The notes beneath the pieces were generated by a model, which was not told the origin of the DNA, searched no databases, and saw only the letters and a program-made list of their open reading frames with translations. From NCBI GenBank assembly GCA_027604005.1, contig JADGJT010000103.1, positions 314-15,362 of the forward strand: a stretch of 15,049 bases of DNA, in the 5' to 3' direction. How positions within the stretch are numbered: position 1 is the stretch's first letter; the number at the start of each line of letters is the position of its first letter. Shown one piece after another: positions 1 through 7,311 of this stretch. Position numbers and translations under genes: made by a program. The DNA comes from Dinochytrium kinnereticum (lineage: Eukaryota; Chytridiomycota; Chytridiomycetes; Chytridiales; Chytridiaceae).

Positions 1-27
<27 letters not shown>
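1..27. repeat. CA dinucleotide microsatellite
   Basis: An uninterrupted CA repeat of about 13 units opens the window and is cut by its edge, so its full length is unknown. Simple repeats like this are usually polymorphic in length. No function can be assigned. Confidence 0.97.
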
Positions 28-31
<4 letters not shown>

Positions 32-800
32 CTTGATGGGCTTGTGGTGTTTGGTTTGGGACTGAAGTTTTGGAGATAGAATAAATAATACGACAATGGA
101 CATCATCGACGACTTCACTCTTTTAGGAAAGGACCCACTGCCTAATGGAAGCCATCGTTTCCCGAGGAAGCGTGAACAAAGACATCCATCACGCTTGTCC
201 CACTTTTATGGCCTGCTGCCTCAAGCCAACCTCAAGTAATGTCTATCGGTATTAGGCGATAACATTACAGTGCGACGCTCTGAAAATACTTTTTTTCTTT
301 AACCCACTACTGGTCTGATACCTGGTTGTTTTTGTGATAACGCAGTTTTGAGCAGAAATGCACAGAAAATGTAAACTGAAATAATGAAAAGGGCGATGGT
401 AAAAGTTCCTTTCAAGTGTTCCTGACGAGCCAGTCAACAACTACCCACTTGGTAGTGAGAAGGCACGGTTGCCTTCCACGTATTTTTTTTTCTGACAAAT
501 CTGTTTGAAATTTCCCACTTAACCTCCATTCATCACACTGTGCTTTTTTGAACGGGTGTGTCTTGCTTCCTCTGGCGACGGCTCTTGTGATTTGGTCTTG
601 AGATATCTGGGGGCAGTCTCTTTTGCTTCTTTCCCTTGCTGAGTTTTGGCGGTTTTTGTGTGGAAGAGGGTGCGGCTGTGGGAGAGGAAGTAAGTGTCGG
701 AGGCTTGGTTCAACCTCCTCTTCACGCTTTGTTTGATGGAGACGTCTTGTCTTCTTTCACACCATCCATAGCGTCAACAGCAAAAAAGTAACGAACATTC
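28..800. other. Gene-poor stretch, no supported gene
   Basis: I see no convincing gene in this stretch. A 47-codon frame from ATG 96 to TAA 239 on the plus strand has no recognisable domain; it ends in a sequence that could also be a splice donor (GTAATG at 235), so it could be a first exon of something unrecognised. A 68-codon basic frame on the minus strand (519-725) is equally anonymous. T-rich and A-rich tracts are common, as in the rest of the non-coding sequence here. Confidence 0.5.
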
Positions 801-1220
801 TTCTCCACTGCATGCTTGTTGGCTTCTTTCACCACCACCCTTACCAAAAACGTAATCCCAACCAACCAACTTGTCTCTTCATCGGTTCGTTATATCGCCT
901 TTGTCGTCCTAACATGAACAAACAAACAACACTTAAATCGTAACCAAACCCCATCTTCACCTTCGAACAGGTGTATCAGCATCCCCCCCTCTTCGCACCT
1001 TCAAGAGTAACCAACACCCTTCTTCACCGATTCTTTGTTGGCTTCTTCTCACCATCACCACCACCAAAAACGTAATCCCAAGCAGCCAACCCGTCTCTCC
1101 ATCGTTTTGTTAATTGACATCGTCGTTTCAACATAATCAAACAACAACACTGAAATCGTTACCAAACCCCGCCTTCACCCCGCCCCCGAACAGTCGTATC
1201 AGCGTTTCCCTCTTCGCACC
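801..1220 (+). repeat. Diverged tandem duplication, unit about 220 bp
   Basis: Two direct copies lie side by side, at about 801-999 and 1021-1220. They share ordered blocks: TTGTTGGCTTCTT (816 and 1035), AAAAACGTAATCCCAA (846 and 1066), CCAAACCCC followed by CTTCACC, GAACAG, GTATCAGC, and TCTTCGCACC (990 and 1211). The offset stays at 219-221 bases, so this is one tandem duplication with substitutions and small indels rather than scattered simple repeats. It ends about 55 bases upstream of the OXR1-like ATG, so it probably lies in that gene's promoter or 5' leader. It has no coding potential that I can recognise. Confidence 0.85.
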
Positions 1221-1273
1221 ACCAACCCCGCCTTCCCCCCCCACTTTCCCCATTAAAACTATAGAAAATAGCA

Positions 1274-2740
1274 ATGATGCAAGAACCCCCACCACCTCCC
1301 TCCACCACCATAGTCTCATACCTGAGAAAACGGGCCCATGCCGCCGCAAAAGTCGTCTCCCATGTTGCATCTCGCGCTTCCTCCACCTGGAGCTTTAGAT
1401 CCGAGGAGTTGAGTTTTTCGGCTCCTCCTGGGTCTGCTGGGTCGTTGGCGGGTGGAGAGTGGTCTGTGGGATCTTTGGAGGGTAGTGATGGGGGGAAGAG
1501 GGGGAGTATTGAGATGGGGGTGGGGGAGGTGCGGCTTGTTGGGAGGGAGGTGGGGACAAGAGTTGTATTGAGGGAGGGGATGGTTAAGCAGGTTTGTAGT
1601 GCATTTATTTTGTTGTTGTTGGGAAGGGGGGAGGGGGGCGGGGGGGGGGGGTTAGTCATGTCTTTTTTTTTGGTTTTTTTTTGTTTGTGTTGGGCTGTCC
1701 TGACCTCTCCTTCTTTTTTTTTCCTCTTCTATTTCCGTTTCTCTTTGTTTTTGTATTTTTTGTTTGTTGTAGCTCCAACTTCGCCTTCCCCCGTTCCAAC
1801 GAGAGGCTTCAAAATGGAGATTGCTTTACAGGTTTGTTGTCTGGCTGTTAACATCCCCAGACTGGACCTTACGTCTACTTGACATGTCTCTGGCTTGACC
1901 GTTCTTCTCCCATTCATCGTGCAATTCTTTTTGCAGCCGCTCTCTTCTTAAAAAAGCAAACAAACTAGATTTCTCAACTCTTTCTCTCCTTTTTTTTTAG
2001 TATGGATCAGCACGGCCTCAGTCTCTCAACCCTCATCGCCAAAACTGCCGATCAGGGCCCATGCTTGCTTTGCGTGCTGGATGAACAGGGAATCACGTTT
2101 GGAGCCTTCCTCAGTGAACCTGTGCAGAGGAGACAGGAGGGGTCTTTTTATGGGAATGGATCTTGCTTTTTGTGGACTGATGCGGGAGGGGAGACGCTTT
2201 ATATATGTGAGTATGTGGTTGTGTGGTTGTGTGGTGGTGAGAGGGGGCGGGGTAGTCTGTTGTTTTTAAGTTTTTAACGAATGCCATTAACGCTGCCTTT
2301 CCTTTTTCTGTACTTTTCTTGTGTTTCCGATCGACTCAACCTCACTATCGAAATACGTTGCTTTCGGTATCCAACAACTTGATCACTCGGCCGTCCATCC
2401 CGAAAAAACAAACAAACAAACAAACCAAACAACCTTTCATCTCCAACACCCTCTTAACCCCTACCACACCCTTCTACCTCATTTCTAACACCCTGCCTCC
2501 AAACCCCGGGAAAAAAAAGACCCATCCACAGGTGAAAACGACTTCTACATGACCTACCTTACTCAACCCCCAACCTTTGCCATGGGATCCGGTGGTGAGG
2601 CTGGGGGTTTTGGGTTGGTGCTTGACGATGATTTTGGGAAATGTGGGAGCGGGCCTTGCGATACGTTTGGGAATCCAAGGTTGTCGGCCAGACCTAGGTT
2701 TTATGCTCTTGGGGTTGAGGTTTGGGGGTTTGAGTATTGA
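1274..2740 (+). CDS. OXR1: TLDc-domain protein, OXR1-type oxidation resistance protein (4 exons)
   Basis: Inferred exons are 1274-1591, 1773-1831, 2001-2206 and 2520-2740, giving 804 nt and 267 residues. The first ~100 residues are low complexity (poly-Pro, then Ser/Gly-rich). The TLDc domain fills the rest. It opens with an LPPFQREASKWRLLYS segment joined across exons 1-3 and continues with QHGLSLSTL, FGAFLSEP, FYGNGSCFLW, TGENDFYM, FAMGSG, FGLVLDDDF, CDTFGN and LGVEVWGFEY, all in the order expected for OXR1 proteins. Family knowledge: TLDc proteins protect against oxidative damage, often at mitochondria, and several, including yeast Oxr1, act on the V-ATPase. There is no LysM domain, so this is the short form. 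Introns 1 and 2 both start GTTTGT. Introns 1 and 3 are long for this window (181 and 313 nt) and full of homopolymers. Least certain are the start (ATGATG at 1274/1277) and the exon 4 acceptor (2520 or 2532). Confidence 0.85.
1621..1651 (+). repeat. G-tract cluster in OXR1-like intron 1
   Basis: This stretch holds successive G runs (3, 6, 6 and 12) separated by single or double non-G bases, which fits the pattern for a G-quadruplex on the plus (sense) strand. It lies 30 bases downstream of the intron 1 donor, so it would also be present in pre-mRNA. Whether it folds is not shown by sequence alone. Confidence 0.7.
2404..2426 (+). repeat. AAAC tetranucleotide microsatellite
   Basis: About five AAAC units lie in intron 3 of the OXR1-like gene, with a degenerate AAAC tail after them. 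It adds to the simple-repeat load of this gene's introns and has no other visible role. Confidence 0.85.
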
Positions 2741-3740
2741 GTGGGGCGGTACTTGGCTTTGGCGAGGGCGTTGAGTGTGTGTTGTGGGTGTTTGCAGGTT
2801 TCATTCCGTTTCTTTTCTTCTTTTTTGAGTGTGGTGGGGCTTAGTAATGTGTATATAGTGGTATTGCGTTCTTTTTTTTCTTTCTTTTTTTTGTTTTTGG
2901 GGGATGGGGTTCGTACAAAAATATATATATAGGTGTGCATGCGTAGAGACGTGATTGCTGAGGAAGGAGGTTGGTAAATCGAAGCGAGCGAAGAATGCAA
3001 AAGAGACAACCAGAAGCGCGTCTGCATAGGCCAAGCGACGCGGGTTGCTGGGGTTGGAGAGTTGGCTTGATGGACTTTAGCGTGGCTTTGATTGTCGTTG
3101 AGACACTATTTAAATGCTATATACGGTTCCAGGGCTATCTTCATACACGGAAGTATTCTTGCTCGTTGGGTCATCTTCATTTCTTTCATAAAAATATCTC
3201 GCCATTTCTGTTCTTTAGTTAAAGTCTGGTGACTGACAGCATAATATATACCTTCGATTTTGTAAGTAGAGATTGGGCTCAACACCCTTTTCGCAAAGAA
3301 GAGGCGTTAAGTGGAGGATTCAGAGGGGTTTGAACTCCTCACCAGCTCGGTTGCGATAGCCTCTGAACTGAAGGACGGATGTTCAAAAGTCCAGCTGGGG
3401 TTTTCGGTGGTTGGAGGTCAGAAGGGGATGAGACCATTGAATACGAGTGGGCCTGTTGGAGCACTCTAGCCTCACGGATACCGCCGATATGGCTGGTGGC
3501 AAAATCTTTAAAGAAAGCACTATCTGAAGGCTTTACGGGTCTTTTTTTTTTGTTGTTGCATTAGTTCTTTCCAGCTTTTGGAAATGAGGAAGGCTTCTGG
3601 CGGCGTTGTTTTATTATATATAGACATCAAAGCGGGAGAGAGATGACGGACGATATGTGTGGAGAGGGATGAATGGTTGCAGTGACAAGTGAAAACGTCG
3701 GGATCAAGCAAGATGTTGGAATCGGCAATGCAGGTCAAAG
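2741..3740. other. 1-kb intergenic stretch without a recognisable gene
   Basis: This lies between the convergent OXR1-like and NDUFA11-like genes. It includes T-rich tracts (about 2812-2905), a TA microsatellite (about 2921-2931), a hairpin-forming segment (3319-3367, listed separately) and a T10 run (3542-3551). Plus-strand frames at 2971-3222 and 3379-3564 show no domain, low complexity or conserved look that I recognise. I searched for a tRNA because of the T-arm-like bases near 3328 but could not build a cloverleaf. A 1-kb tail-to-tail gap is large compared with the 130-190 bp gaps elsewhere here, so a small non-coding RNA cannot be excluded. Confidence 0.5.
3319..3367. repeat. Inverted repeat with two alternative pairings
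   Basis: TTCAGAGG (3319-3326) is perfectly complementary to CCTCTGAA (3360-3367) across a 33-base loop. The GAGG inside the left arm (3323-3326) can instead pair with CCTC at 3337-3340, enclosing a GTTTGAAC loop region that resembles a tRNA T-arm or B-box. The two pairings exclude each other. No flanking acceptor stem matches, so I do not call a tRNA. Confidence 0.55.
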
Positions 3741-4477
3741 TTACGCCTCACTCTCAGCCTCGCGAGCCTGGATCTTGGCCCACCTCTCAGCGTAAGGATC
3801 ATGTTGAACCTTGAAGAATCCCTCCGTTAGATCCTTTCTCCTCTCATCCTTTGTCATAGGGGAGACGCGATCGTATTCCCGTGATATCTTTTCAAACGCG
3901 AGAGCTCCAAACGCAAGCGCCGTGCTTGCAAAGGCTATGCGGGGAAGGGTTCCGCCTGTTTTTTCGGTTGAGTGTGTTGGAGGAATTAGGACAAAACTTG
4001 CAAAGGAAGGAATGACGGTCGACTTTGAAATCGATAAAGTGAATGAGGGGATTCCTACCTCTCATCCCAACAAGAATACCCGTGATGAATCCGGCAATGG
4101 GCGCATTGTAGATATCGTCACTATGCCTGAGGTTGGCTGACATGCACTGAACACCATAGAAGGTTCCAAAAAGACCGCCTATCCATTGAAAAATAAAAAA
4201 GAGAGTCTCAGTCATCAAATCCCATCCACCACACTCCATCCGAGCTGGTGGGATCAAAATGAGAAGACAGTCCATCGTAGTTTCATTTACCGTACAGAGC
4301 CGATCCCCTCAAGATATCAGGGTACATCTTTCTCAAAGCCATGCCGCTCCACCATCCCACCGATGCCTGGACCCAGGCACCACCAAAGGCGCCGAACCCA
4401 ACGGCCTTCCCAAACTCCCCGAGGCAGTCTGCGCCAACCTTCTCCTTGGCCAGGTAAGGAAACTGAGGGCGGGACAT
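3741..4477 (-). CDS. NDUFA11: Tim17/22/23-superfamily protein, probable complex I subunit NDUFA11 (B14.7)
   Basis: Read on the minus strand, the inferred exons are 4477-4291, 4178-4059 and 3955-3741, giving 522 nt and 173 residues. Glycine- and alanine-rich hydrophobic segments occur at roughly residues 24-48, 62-78, 89-102 and 106-124, as expected for a four-helix PRAT protein. The signature RxxDDxxN falls at residues 80-87, followed by G92 and G96. CMSANLR just before it resembles the C-(I/M)-S-A-x-x-R of NDUFA11, and GADC near the N-terminus also fits, which favours NDUFA11 over Tim22 or Tim17. Its product would sit in the inner mitochondrial membrane arm of NADH:ubiquinone oxidoreductase. 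The hydrophilic C-terminal tail (about 125-173) is longer than in animal NDUFA11. The start is the ATG at 4477 in CAACCATG context. Introns are 112 and 103 nt. A Tim22-like translocase subunit remains a weaker alternative. Confidence 0.82.
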
Positions 4478-4937
4478 GGTTGAGGCCACAATAAATCTTT
4501 TTTTTTTTCCCTATCAATTTTTCAAAAACAGTGAGGAGCGTTGCTGGAGACGCGTTGACGGGGATGTGATGGCGAGAAATCGGTTTGCTGAGAGTTTGAT
4601 CGAATCGTGTTGAATCTAGTGATCTGGTAAGATGTATGGAGATTTGGGAAAAGGAACAAGGTCCAATCACCGTATGTACATGATTCGGTAGGTTGATCAG
4701 TCAACCCCTTTCAACACATACCACAGGCTTCTGATGCAGGAAAAAAATGAGGGCGACCAAAGGCGCTCTAGCGTCCATGTTAAGAGCTCCATTATCTCGG
4801 TCGTCGCGAATAATGGCGTTGTTGTCAGCTTCCATCCCGATATAAACATGTAATTACAGATCTGCCTTGGTTCAGCAATATCTCATCTTTATCTCAAAGG
4901 TATCGGCAGATCTCTTCGGTCAGCGAAGCCTGCCATC
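4478..4937. promoter_or_regulatory. Divergent intergenic region between NDUFA11-like gene and orphan gene
   Basis: About 460 bases separate the two divergent starts and must hold both promoters and 5' leaders. There is an A10-type tract on the minus strand (T run around 4498-4508) just upstream of the NDUFA11-like ATG. I see no clear TATA box, no gene and no repeat. A possible acceptor (GGTCAG ending at 4923) shortly before the orphan gene's first ATGs leaves room for a 5' UTR intron, which I cannot confirm. Confidence 0.45.
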
Positions 4938-4952
4938 ATGCGTCCGTTATGA
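4938..4952 (+). promoter_or_regulatory. Four-codon upstream ORF overlapping the next start as ATGA
   Basis: ATG at 4938 opens a frame of four codons (Met-Arg-Pro-Leu) whose TGA stop (4950-4952) overlaps the ATG at 4949 of the 420-residue gene in the arrangement ATGA. If the mRNA includes this ATG, ribosomes would terminate exactly on the main start, which could reduce or couple translation. It matters only if transcription starts upstream of 4938. Confidence 0.45.
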
Positions 4953-6211
4953 CTCCCCAGTCACCATCAATGAAGCAGAGACCAAGCCTTGTTGCTCAGC
5001 TCTCCTCAACCATCGTCGAGGCTCCATCACCATACGTTTCAGCACCTTTTCAATGGCCTTCCCCTTCCTCCGGAGAAAGGCGGCCGCGATCCAGGTCAGA
5101 ATCGCGAACCTGCAGGATATCCAGCGAGGGATCGTTTGAGATAGAACCACGAGATACAGGGTCGCCTGGGCAGGTTCGAGTTTCAAGGCTAAGGTCAGGG
5201 TCAGTTCCTGCTAAACCGGATGTCAGGGCGTCATCCATCACTGGCAGGAAGAGTGAATGCCGTACGCCAAAGTTACAGGATGGAGTATCAAGTGGGCGGT
5301 CTAGCATCGCCAAAGATGATCGCGGTGGGAAGAATATCATTTATCCTGACGAACGGCTGGAGGAGAAACCTTTGACCTTCTTCTCAAGCGCGCCAGCCAC
5401 ACCTGCAGGTCTGAGGAAGAAATCTGTTCTGATCAAGGCACCACCATCCATTCAGGATCAGCCAAAAGAGCCTCCGCCTGTCATTGACGAAAACCAGGAG
5501 CTGGTGGATAGGCTCTTCGCGACTACAGCGAAAGTCGAAGAAAAGACAAAGGCTGATGAGGCAAAGCCATCCGAAAGGGTGTCTGTAACGTCAACTCTAA
5601 AAGAAGATCGACGCTCTCAGCAAGGCATGGTACCGAAGCATGATAATAAAACGCCTACAAAGAGCGCACCGAGTGACGGGCCTACATTAACTGAAGTCGA
5701 CAAGGCATGGTTCGAGGCGGTCGCTGGACGCCTGAGCGACGCGGAGGATGATAGCCGGGAAGAGAGTGACGATGATGTGGAGAAGGAAGAGGAGAGGCTT
5801 CGCAGACTGGGAGAGGCCGATGACGAGGCATTCAGAAAACGCCTTATCTCCTCAAATGACGTGAAAGAGCAATGGGCAAGAAAGCAAAGGCAGCAGGAAT
5901 TGACGGCAAAGGCGGTGGAAGAACCAGTGGTTATTATTCTCCAATCACCACCATCTCAACCGGAGATTGTTGCTGAGGTATTGACGGCATCTCCACCGGT
6001 TCTGGAGCAAATCATGAAGGATGACTGTGTGGTGGCAGAGCCAGTGGTTGGTGAAGTGGGTAAACCGGAGCTTCCTGCAAAAGATCCTTCGGCGAGGCCG
6101 AAATCGCGAATGGCATCGGCGTCGAAGAAAGGGAGTAAGAAGAAATCTCTGACCGTATCTTCGTTCAGTGGGAGGCCGACTTCAAGTCGATTAAGCAGGA
6201 GTACAAGATGA
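4949..6211 (+). CDS. Orphan highly charged, probably disordered protein (420 residues)
   Basis: A single uninterrupted frame of 421 codons from ATG 4949 to TGA 6209-6211. I do not recognise the family. Visible regions: a Ser/Pro/Arg-rich N-terminus (1-110), a Pro- and Lys-rich centre (about 120-250), an acidic patch (SDAEDDSREESDDDVEKEEE, about residues 262-282) running into a charged, helix-prone segment rich in Glu, Arg and Gln (about 277-323), a Val/Pro-rich stretch (about 324-375), and a basic Ser/Lys/Arg tail. No signal peptide or membrane segment is evident. That pattern suits an intrinsically disordered scaffold or nuclear or cytoskeletal regulatory protein, but this is only inference. 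Its length without a stop on a balanced-composition strand supports real coding. A second in-frame Met at codon 8 is an alternative start. It converges on the PLP2 gene with 185 bp between stops. Confidence 0.65.
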   Translation: MTPQSPSMKQRPSLVAQLSSTIVEAPSPYVSAPFQWPSPSSGERRPRSRSESRTCRISSEGSFEIEPRDTGSPGQVRVSRLRSGSVPAKPDVRASSITGRKSECRTPKLQDGVSSGRSSIAKDDRGGKNIIYPDERLEEKPLTFFSSAPATPAGLRKKSVLIKAPPSIQDQPKEPPPVIDENQELVDRLFATTAKVEEKTKADEAKPSERVSVTSTLKEDRRSQQGMVPKHDNKTPTKSAPSDGPTLTEVDKAWFEAVAGRLSDAEDDSREESDDDVEKEEERLRRLGEADDEAFRKRLISSNDVKEQWARKQRQQELTAKAVEEPVVIILQSPPSQPEIVAEVLTASPPVLEQIMKDDCVVAEPVVGEVGKPELPAKDPSARPKSRMASASKKGSKKKSLTVSSFSGRPTSSRLSRSTR

Positions 6212-6396
6212 TGTAGAGGCCTGGACATTAATAGTCTTTACGTATCGTAATTAAATATGATCCGGGCACTTTGGAATGGCACTTATTCTGGCAGATCTAG
6301 TGATCATTAAAAGAACACAATATTATTATTATCGTGAGTGCGAAAAGGTACAGTAGATACATGGAACAGATCAGAAAAACATTCATTTAAAGTGCA

Positions 6397-7231
6397 TCAA
6401 TCCCAATCGTCATCATCATCATCGCCAGCATTCTTTTGCGGGCGAGTCACGCGTATCCTAGAAACGTAGTCATCCTCGTCTCTCTTCATCTCCTCCTCCT
6501 TCACTTGAATGGCTTTATGCCTCCCGAGGACCCACTCCAATCCTTTAACAGTAACGTTGACACCACCCATTGCTTCAACTCCAACAAGGTTAGCCTTTAA
6601 ATCCCCATCTCCATAAATGAGCAGGGTCGGGCAGTTCTTGTCCGGGTAGTTGGGGATACACTGGTCAGCAACAATCTTGAGGAACTTGGTTGCCTTGTAC
6701 TTTCTTGCAAGGGTCTCGAGGTGGGATCCAATCAGCTTACATGCGGGGAGGGGGGCTTGAAAGAGGAAGACGACGACCCAAACGGTTTTGCTGGCCTCAG
6801 TGACCTCGACAGTGTAGTCTGTCTTTGAGATTTGGACGACGCTACCGTAGATCTCTTTAGAGGCAAGAGCAGCCATCTCGGCCATTCTCTTCCTTCTGTA
6901 TTCGCTGTTCAAGAGGTAATGTCAGGGCATCCTTTCGACTTTGGTAAAGATCATATAGACATACTCTAAGACCCTGTCATCCTCCTCGTCCTCAATGTCG
7001 TCCAGCTCATCCAGTGTCCGGTCTTCCAAAGCCTTCTCTCCATACTTTTGCTGAATGACCTTCTCAACCATCGCTTCGATCTCCTCCTCTGTGATCTCCG
7101 CTTCCTTGGGGGGGATGATGCCCCTGGCCCTCAGAGCATCGTTCCACTCTTTAAGCGCAATGCGTTAATCAAGCGTTCGCATGGACCGTAGAAGCCATTT
7201 GGTGCTTACCAGTATCCTCTTCATGCGACAT
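6397..7231 (-). CDS. PLP2: Phosducin-like protein, PLP2/PDCL3 type (3 exons)
   Basis: On the minus strand the inferred exons are 7231-7210, 7148-6965 and 6904-6397, giving 714 nt and 237 residues, close to the 239 of human PDCL3. The N-terminal TEWNDALRARGIIPPK motif, assembled across the exon 1/2 junction, is a hallmark of this subgroup. An acidic helical region with DRTLDELDDIEDE follows, then EYRRKRMAEM and a thioredoxin-like fold (about 85-195) containing CIPNYPDKNCPT and the GGVNVT-x-x-x-LEW segment. It lacks a redox CxxC, as expected. Family knowledge: PLP2/PDCL3 proteins bind the cytosolic chaperonin CCT and modulate folding of actin and tubulin; yeast Plp2 is essential. Introns are 61 and 60 nt, and exon 1 codes for only seven whole codons. 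The tail ends in six Asp before Trp-Asp, encoded by a short trinucleotide repeat. Confidence 0.93.
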
Positions 7232-7311
7232 CGTCGGTGGTGTTCTGCAGGGTGAGTTCGCGAGGACTTCAGTACCGAGAGCCCTTTTGAGAAACTGAGA
7301 AAAATATATCC
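7232..7311. promoter_or_regulatory. 80-bp divergent promoter shared by PLP2 and Mtc1-like genes
   Basis: Only 80 bases separate the two opposite-strand ATGs. This must contain both 5' leaders and core promoter elements unless one transcript starts inside the other gene. An AAAATATAT element at 7301-7309 is the only TATA-like feature, and it lies right next to the Mtc1-like start, too close to be a normal TATA for that gene. Confidence 0.6.

Noticed and set aside
96..239. 47-codon plus-strand frame with balanced composition
   Set aside because: No recognisable domain and no neighbouring exon that I could join. The terminal GTAATG might be a donor, but no partner exon was found, so it is described only in the region note.
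1159..1659. 166-codon minus-strand open frame opposite OXR1-like exon 1
   Set aside because: It is a by-product of the extreme C/G strand skew, giving poly-Pro and poly-Gly low complexity. The plus strand carries the recognisable TLDc gene.
3300..3372. Possible tRNA on either strand
   Set aside because: A T-arm-like hairpin is present but the acceptor and D arms cannot be paired, and the T-arm stem itself has mismatches in the standard register.
4478..4489. N-terminal extension of the NDUFA11-like protein from GTG at 4489
   Set aside because: A nuclear eukaryotic gene should start at ATG. The ATG at 4477 has good context and fits the family.
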